Source of the DNA: Certhia americana
Taxonomy: Eukaryota > Chordata > Aves > Passeriformes > Certhiidae
DNA: 64,000 nt
Reading direction: 5' to 3'
Assembly (NCBI GenBank): GCA_018697195.1
Contig: CM031878.1
Span: 2,562,569-2,626,568 of the forward strand
The first letter of the stretch is position 1, and the number at the start of each line of letters is the position of its first letter. The notes under the pieces are model-generated. The model did no database searches. It was not told the origin of the DNA and saw only the letters and a list, made by a program, of their open reading frames with translations. Made by a program: the position numbers and the translations under genes. This document shows, piece by piece, positions 58,401 through 64,000 of the stretch.

Positions 58401-59984
58401 TCCTCATACTCTAGACAAAAAAATTATTCTCCAAAGACTGAACAGGAGGGGAGTGCGCAGTTTTACCCTACAGGCTATCAAAAGCAGGTATCAAAAATAT
58501 ACAATCTGTAATGATCAGTGTTGAAAAGAGGCACTAATAAAAGAGTTTACTCAATAGAATAGTATGTGCAGTCCTTTCCTACATAGCCTGTATTTGATGG
58601 GTTGTGTGTATTTACAGTGAATTAGGGAGGACTAGTGATAAGAGAGAAAACAGAGGTACAATATTCTAGATCTCTTACAGATTATAAAGGAGAAAGCAAA
58701 TAGAGTCTGATAAACTGATCGATCCCTGCCTCGTGCTGCTGTAGGGTTTCTTATGACCCCACAGCCTTTAAATGGTTTCTCATAAAAAATACTATTTCAT
58801 GTAGATCATTGCACATCTGAGCAGATGATTCACTCTAGCTCTGGCCTTAATGTTTTGTGCAGCCATAAACCACCTGGGACACCACACAGGTCCTGTCTGT
58901 GCACATTAGCTGGATTTAAATGTGCAGGATCAAACAGCAGTGAGGGAAAAGTGCACGCTCCTTTTCTCCTAAAGAATCACAAATCTGGTGCTTTCAGACT
59001 ATCAAGCCCGCTTCACTTCAAAACTGTCACTTCCTATGATACAAGAGCCTTGGGTTTTCCCTCCCAGAAAGGAAAATACAGAAGACTGTCTGAACTTCTG
59101 GGCACTTTGGGCATTGCCTTCAGCATCCCCGTGGCTTGCCAGGTCTTCAGAGTTCTTTAACACCTCAGCACTGAGCCGCACTGCAGCCCTGTGATGCTCG
59201 TCTATAAAGCCTGTCAGGTTAAGCAGATCCCGTTCAATACCAGTGCTCTCCCAGCTTAAAAATAGCAGTAAAGGGTTGGAGGCAGGGAGAAAAAAAAAAA
59301 ATTAAAATCCAATTTCCTAGAAAGGTTTCGTCCTCATTCAAGCAAGAGAAAGAACAGGCTCCTTTCTAGCTTTTCCAGTCCAAACAATCAGGACAAAATG
59401 TCACAGATGATCTCTCCACACTCCTCCGTGAAGGTTAGTAGAGGAATAGACTCTCCTGTTGAGTTCACAGATGTGGCACACATGGATCATTCTTTTCAGT
59501 CTAGGCTGGGAAATGGCTTTTGAGGAATGTTTGCTGGATATGCAGGTTTTGCCTTCAAAAGCAAAACTTCAGGGAGTGGTGAGCTCAGAAAGCGAGATAC
59601 CATCACAAATTTTAAATAGCACAAAAGCACAACTGGATGGGAGAGACGGTGGAGCAGAGGGATTAAAGATGGCATTAGAGGAAGGCCAGGGAAAAATACT
59701 TAATGTATAACTATTCTTTTTCATTTTTTAGCTGCTGGTGTCAGCCCTTTACCACCTATAAATCAACACAACCCCACTGACTTGGGGGAGCCCTGCCAAT
59801 AGATGCCTACAGGAAATATGTCCAAATCCAGACTAAGACCACATCTCCTCTTGGGGCCAGATCCACAGCCCTGGCTGGCCAGTGGCAGGATGCCCATGGG
59901 AGTCGTGGTGCCGGGGGAAAGAGCCCGGGAGAGCTCCCTGACCTAAAATGAGCATCTGCACAGGAGCAATGTCCATCTGTCTGT

Positions 59985-60260
59985 CCGTCGAGCAGCACAT
60001 TCTGTCCTGGCTGTCAGACACAGCCCTGTGTACATTGCTGCTCGATCTATATTTAGCCCCTGATGTAACTAAAGTCAATAATATTCCATTAGGGCAGCTG
60101 CTCCCAACTCCCGAATAGGCTTTCCTACAGCGGCTCCACCTACGCATGTCAAAAATGTGGACATATACAGCAACAAAATCTTCCCATGTTTATATACACA
60201 GTGGTACAGTTTTGAATAGAAAATATACGACTGTTAGCATGGTTTAACAGCCTGCTCTAT
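59985..60260. other. Candidate conserved non-coding element with MEF2 word
   Basis: It contains a perfect MEF2-consensus word CTATATTTAG at 60047-60056 and a CAGCTG E-box near 60096. CpGs are retained (CTGTCCGTCGAG, CTCCCGAATAGG, CAGCGGCTCC, CTACGCATG). The block is repeat-free and ends just before a T26 tract. MEF2 plus E-box is a muscle-type pairing, but that is inference. Confidence 0.33.
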
Positions 60261-60264
60261 AACA

Positions 60265-60274
<10 letters not shown>

Positions 60275-60300
<26 letters not shown>
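60275..60300. repeat. T26 tract
   Basis: Twenty-six uninterrupted T. Confidence 0.95.
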
Positions 60301-60303
<3 letters not shown>

Positions 60304-62877
60304 CAAGAGACATTGATTCTCCTTGTCCAGGGTGTGAGTTTAAAGGTCTTAAGCTTTGCTGCAAGTCAATATTGGCCTTTCCCTTTTTAGGGTATGCTTC
60401 TGCATTGGAGCATTCCTTATCTCTGCTGCTGCTGATGGGTTTGGTGAAGGGTTTTGTGGTGTTTTCTGGAAGAAGGATATGTTCACGAAAAAGAAGAATC
60501 GTTTTCCAAATCCCACGCATAGGCCTGTTAGAAGTCTGCATCTGGTGTTTTGTGTTACTTAAATAAGGGCCTGAGCCAGGCACTGCATGAATATTCCTGT
60601 GTCATTGCTTTTCCAAAGGAAAATTCCAATATAAACATTTTGGGTTTCCTTTTACTTTTGCTTTGAAATGCTACAGAAGGAATTGCAATGCAAAGCACTG
60701 AAGAATTCCAGTTCTCTTCCACAGCCCAGGGAAGTGCAGGATTTATGGGGATTACCAAGATAAAGAAAAGTTAAAGGTATAGACCTGAGATCACAAATGG
60801 GAAGGGGGGAAAATTTCATATAGTCACTGCAAAAGACCCATATACCCTTCTACATGATGTATATAGTGAAAATGCATTAAAAAGAAATAGCTGAGTAAAA
60901 AAAATGTCCAAGAAGTACAACTTCTTGACCCAAAGCTAGTACCACCAGCATTCAAGCCATTGGCTTTCATCATGTGTGCTGGTAGGGTACAGACAACCTC
61001 TGTTGGCATTTCTGAGTAAATATAAATATTTCTTCCACTAGCAAGGCACATTTGGGAATACAAACTGATGACTTGAGAGTCTGCAGACATGTTGCCATTT
61101 AGATCAGTGGTTAAAGCCAAGCCAACCGTTTATTAAACAAAGTCTATTCCCAACAGATAGCTAATAGTTTTCAGGAAATGAACAAATGCTTCTTCATCTT
61201 GCAAGTCAAAAGTTTAAATTAAACATTATAAAGGATGCAAATTAAGCAGTATTTTTGTGCATCCAGAGAGATCTGAGTGTAATGGAAAAGTTTCCTTAAG
61301 CTGCAATGCGGAATATTAAAAAAACCCAAAAAAACAACCAAACATCTCTGGTCACATGAGGACCTACAGTGAAGTGACACCTAAAAGTACACCTGGATAC
61401 TCACATGTGCTCCTTGCAGCCATGCGTGAAATCACAGGGCTGTGATGACACAAGCCCTACTTGTTTCTGGATACCACCAATGAACCACAGAAATGGCCCC
61501 ATCTCTGCAGACCCACACCTCAGCAGGAGCAGCTGTTTGGGAGTAACACTCATACTGAAATCAACCATAACCTGGTTGAAGATTCACTTTTCAGAATCAC
61601 AGAATGGTTTCTTTTCAAACCTCTGGGCACAGAGACTTAATTATACAGAATTTTCTTTCTCTGCCTTCCCATGGAGAGCAAAGGCAGTGATGACAACGAC
61701 AGAGAGGTCACCTGCCTAGACAGATTCCTGTCTGTGAATCTCCATACCTGGGATCAACTGCATACCATCCTACCAGGAAACAGCATGAGATTTGTAACGT
61801 CCTTCTATTCTCAAGAGCTGTGCTATTACCCAGGTGGTCAGTGGATGTGACTCCACTGGTAATGTGGAGTGACCCCCAGATTATCCATCTGAGAGCTCAG
61901 ACAGTGGGGTGACACTAGAAATACTTGGAATATACATAAAACAGCAAGACATGAATTATCTCATCCAGATCAGCTAAAGGGGGAAAAAAAAATCACTTTG
62001 TACTTCTCAAAATTATTTAGCTGGAAATTCATTAGCATGAACTAAACCTCTTGTGATGAGGGTGTTCTCTGAAGGAGGAGGTCAGCATTAAAATATGGGA
62101 AGACTGTAATTTTTCCGGCAATCTATTCACTTGGTTTTCAGAAAAAGATACTTGGAGAGGTGCAAATTCTGGGAAATGTACTCCACTGCACAATGGCATT
62201 GCTCACATTGAGTAGGGAGAAAGAAAAATGTTTTCTAATCCTTTCAGAAATGTAAAATTTCCAGGTTTAAAAATTCAGGATCAAAGCAAGTGCTTCTGGT
62301 GATGCTTGCAGCAGAACAATAGACCAGAACAGAAGAGAAACTCTATTTTCTTTATTCAGGTAAGAACCTCATTAAAAATCAATAGACCTAATTTATCCCT
62401 GATAACATTCTGTTGAAGTCTGTACATTTACCCTAGGGATTAATTTAGCCTAATGGGTCTTCATGTGCAAACAACACTGGCAAGGCTTGATTCTTGGAAG
62501 TTACTGCATAGCAAATGCTGCCACAGGACTTGATGCTATCACTGGAGAAGACAGAGAGGACTGAAGATTCTAATAGGCTCAAAGCCCTTAAATAATGTCC
62601 AAATACAGCCTTTGGCAAATAAATGTTTTAGGGCCACTCATATATCAGCGTGAATCAACTATTTAATGGATGGTGCTAACCATAAATGACAGAATTGAGA
62701 TCAATTTATACATTTCAAAGAAAAAAAAGAAATAAAAAAAGAGATGTGTGATCTTCCATCCCTTGTGAACATAGGCAAAAGTGAGTCATCCTGACCTGCC
62801 ACAATCCTTGGAAGGAGATACTTCTTTCCAACCCTAGAAAATGAGCATTTGCCTTGCAAGGCTCTCCTCTGGGTTTT
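60301..62877. other. Unique non-coding DNA
   Basis: No gene recognised. A short A/C tract lies at 61317-61343. A 25-bp CR1-terminus-like scrap at about 61592 is too short to call. Confidence 0.6.
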
Positions 62878-62948
62878 TGGGTTTTTTTTGTTGTTGTTGG
62901 TTTTTAAAACAAAAACAAACAAACAAAAAAACCCCCCAAAAAAACAAC
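62878..62948. repeat. G/T tract switching to A/C tract
   Basis: The plus strand is G/T only up to about 62905, then A/C only to 62948, so the two halves are roughly complementary (T runs with GTT, then A runs with AAC and a C6 run). It can fold as an imperfect hairpin. Confidence 0.85.
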
Positions 62949-63523
62949 ACTAAAGAGCCTGGTTTCACTGAGAATACGTGACAGTGAATTAGTGGCCCTC
63001 AGGTGTCGGTATACAGGCCAGCGAATTAAATTAAGCTCTTTGCTGCTGTTCTAATGTAGCAGAACTAATGCAGTCACGGCTCAGCACTACAGCTTCTTAA
63101 ATGTGGGCACTGCTGCTGCCACAGGGAAGGGAACCTGCTCTCCATCCCCTGGGGAGGCCGGCTGGAGTCAGCAAGCAGCCCCAGGAGCTGTGACATAACG
63201 TCTGAAGACATGGGCAGGAGGAGGACCAGGCAGCAGGGCAGCTCCAGTTCCAGCCTTAACACCATTAGAGAGGAAATCAAGTACAGTGGCTTTTAAGCAC
63301 AGTCTGAGGGAGCATCATGCTGGCAGACTGAAAAGAATCCCAACAGCAAAATCCCAACGGGGCTGCCGTAACCCTTTCACTTCCTCAGGGAGAAAAGGGT
63401 ATTGCTCAGGGAGTGACAAAAAAAACCTTTCCCATATGGCTGCAGCTGCCATGATGATGATCTAACGAGGGCTTGTCTTGGGAAAATGGAGATGATGCTT
63501 TAGAACTGCTGGTGCCAGAACAA
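62949..63523. other. Unique non-coding DNA
   Basis: No gene recognised. The part at about 62970-63085 keeps CpGs and has GCGAATTAAATTAAGC near 63022, a weak conserved-element candidate. Confidence 0.55.
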
Positions 63524-64000
63524 GGGAAGGGAAGTTCAGGGAAGGGAAGTTCAGGGAAGTTCAGGGAAGTTCAGGGAAGGGAAGTTCAGGGAAGTTCAGG
63601 GAAGGGAAGTTCAGGGAAGTTCAGGGAAGGGAAGTTCAGGGAAGTTCAGGGAAATTCACGGAAGGGAAGTTCAGGGGAAGCGAAGGTTCAGGGACGTTCA
63701 GGGAAGGAAGTGCGGAGTCCAGGAGTTCAGGGAAGGGAAGTTCAGGGAAGTCCGGGAAGTTCAGGGAAGGGAAGTTCGGGAAGTTCAGGAATTTCAGGGA
63801 AGTTCAGGGAAGGGAAGTTCAGGGATGAAATTTCTGGGAAGGGAAGTTCGGGAAGGGAAGTTCAGGAATTTCATGAAGGGAGTTCAAGGGAAGTTCAGGG
63901 AAGGGAAGTTAGGGAAGTCCAGGGAAGATTCAGGGAAGGGAAGTTCAGTGGAAGTTCAGGGAAGTTCAGGGAAGTTCCGGGAAGGGAAGTTCTGAATCCG
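63524..64000. repeat. Minisatellite of 10- and 15-bp modules
   Basis: Two modules, GGGAAGTTCA (10 bp) and GGGAAGGGAAGTTCA (15 bp), alternate in the order 15,15,10,10,15,10,15,10,15,10,10,15 from 63524 to 63673 with only two substitutions. Beyond 63674 the array is degenerate, with single-base indels and substitutions, and it continues to the window's right edge. The 15-bp module is the 10-bp one with an extra GGGAA. The word TTCAGGGAA occurs 20 times by hand count. Confidence 0.97.

Larger units (their letters stand above)
53940..60274. other. Unique DNA with candidate conserved blocks
   Basis: More than 6 kb free of recognised transposons and genes. It includes a degenerate ATT/AATAGT-rich run at about 54303-54376 and A13 at 56807-56819. 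Motif-dense blocks at 55085-55405 and 59985-60260 are listed separately. Confidence 0.6.

Noticed and set aside
61592..61616. CAGAATCACAGAATGGTTTC resembling a CR1 terminus
   Set aside because: Only about 25 bases match and the following sequence diverges; too short to call.
1..64000. CRISPR arrays, operons, bacterial-type promoters, tRNA and rRNA genes
   Set aside because: None seen. The sequence is vertebrate in character, and no tRNA-type GGTTCRANNCC B-box with a foldable partner was found by eye.

Overview
The window looks like bird genomic DNA. It carries thirteen recognisable fragments of chicken-repeat-1 (CR1) LINE 3' ends, a solo endogenous-retrovirus LTR of a type I recognise as avian, many short A/C (or G/T) and poly-A/T tracts, and a low overall repeat load. 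The recurrent A-run/C-run tracts suggest a passerine, but that is only an impression.

I find no protein-coding gene that I can support. Every reading frame is interrupted at the spacing expected by chance. The longest open frames are low-complexity translations (poly-F, poly-K, Lys/Asn/Pro), cross simple repeats, or run into CR1 sequence. No tRNA, rRNA or other RNA gene was recognised. The window is best read as an intergenic desert or the inside of a very large intron.

Layout. 1-9.4 kb: unique DNA, two CR1 pieces and one weak exon-like open frame at the left edge (minus strand). 9.45-10.04 kb: a solo LTR flanked by an imperfect 5-bp target-site duplication. 10-18.4 kb: unique DNA, a T23/G12 tract, a 374-bp CR1 tail, a paired E-box palindrome and an AT microsatellite. 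18.4-19.8 kb: a (GAG)n repeat, a 100-N assembly gap and a roughly 1-kb CpG-rich patch, which is the best promoter or CpG-island candidate here. 20-31 kb: unique DNA, CR1 tails, an ancient MIR-like relic, a 201-bp A/C strand-asymmetric tract and a 250-bp purine tract. 31.4-32.4 kb: a second CpG-rich patch. 33-63.5 kb: unique DNA with more CR1 fragments and several blocks that look like conserved non-coding elements (homeodomain, POU-octamer, MEF2 and E-box words packed in repeat-free sequence). 63.52-64.0 kb: a minisatellite of 10- and 15-bp modules running off the right edge.

No genes work together here in any way the sequence shows. The most plausible function is long-range regulation of a neighbouring gene outside the window, through the CpG-rich patches and candidate conserved elements. 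I did not find a new biological system. The most useful things to check are the gapped CpG patch, the terminal minisatellite, the candidate conserved blocks and the left-edge open frame.
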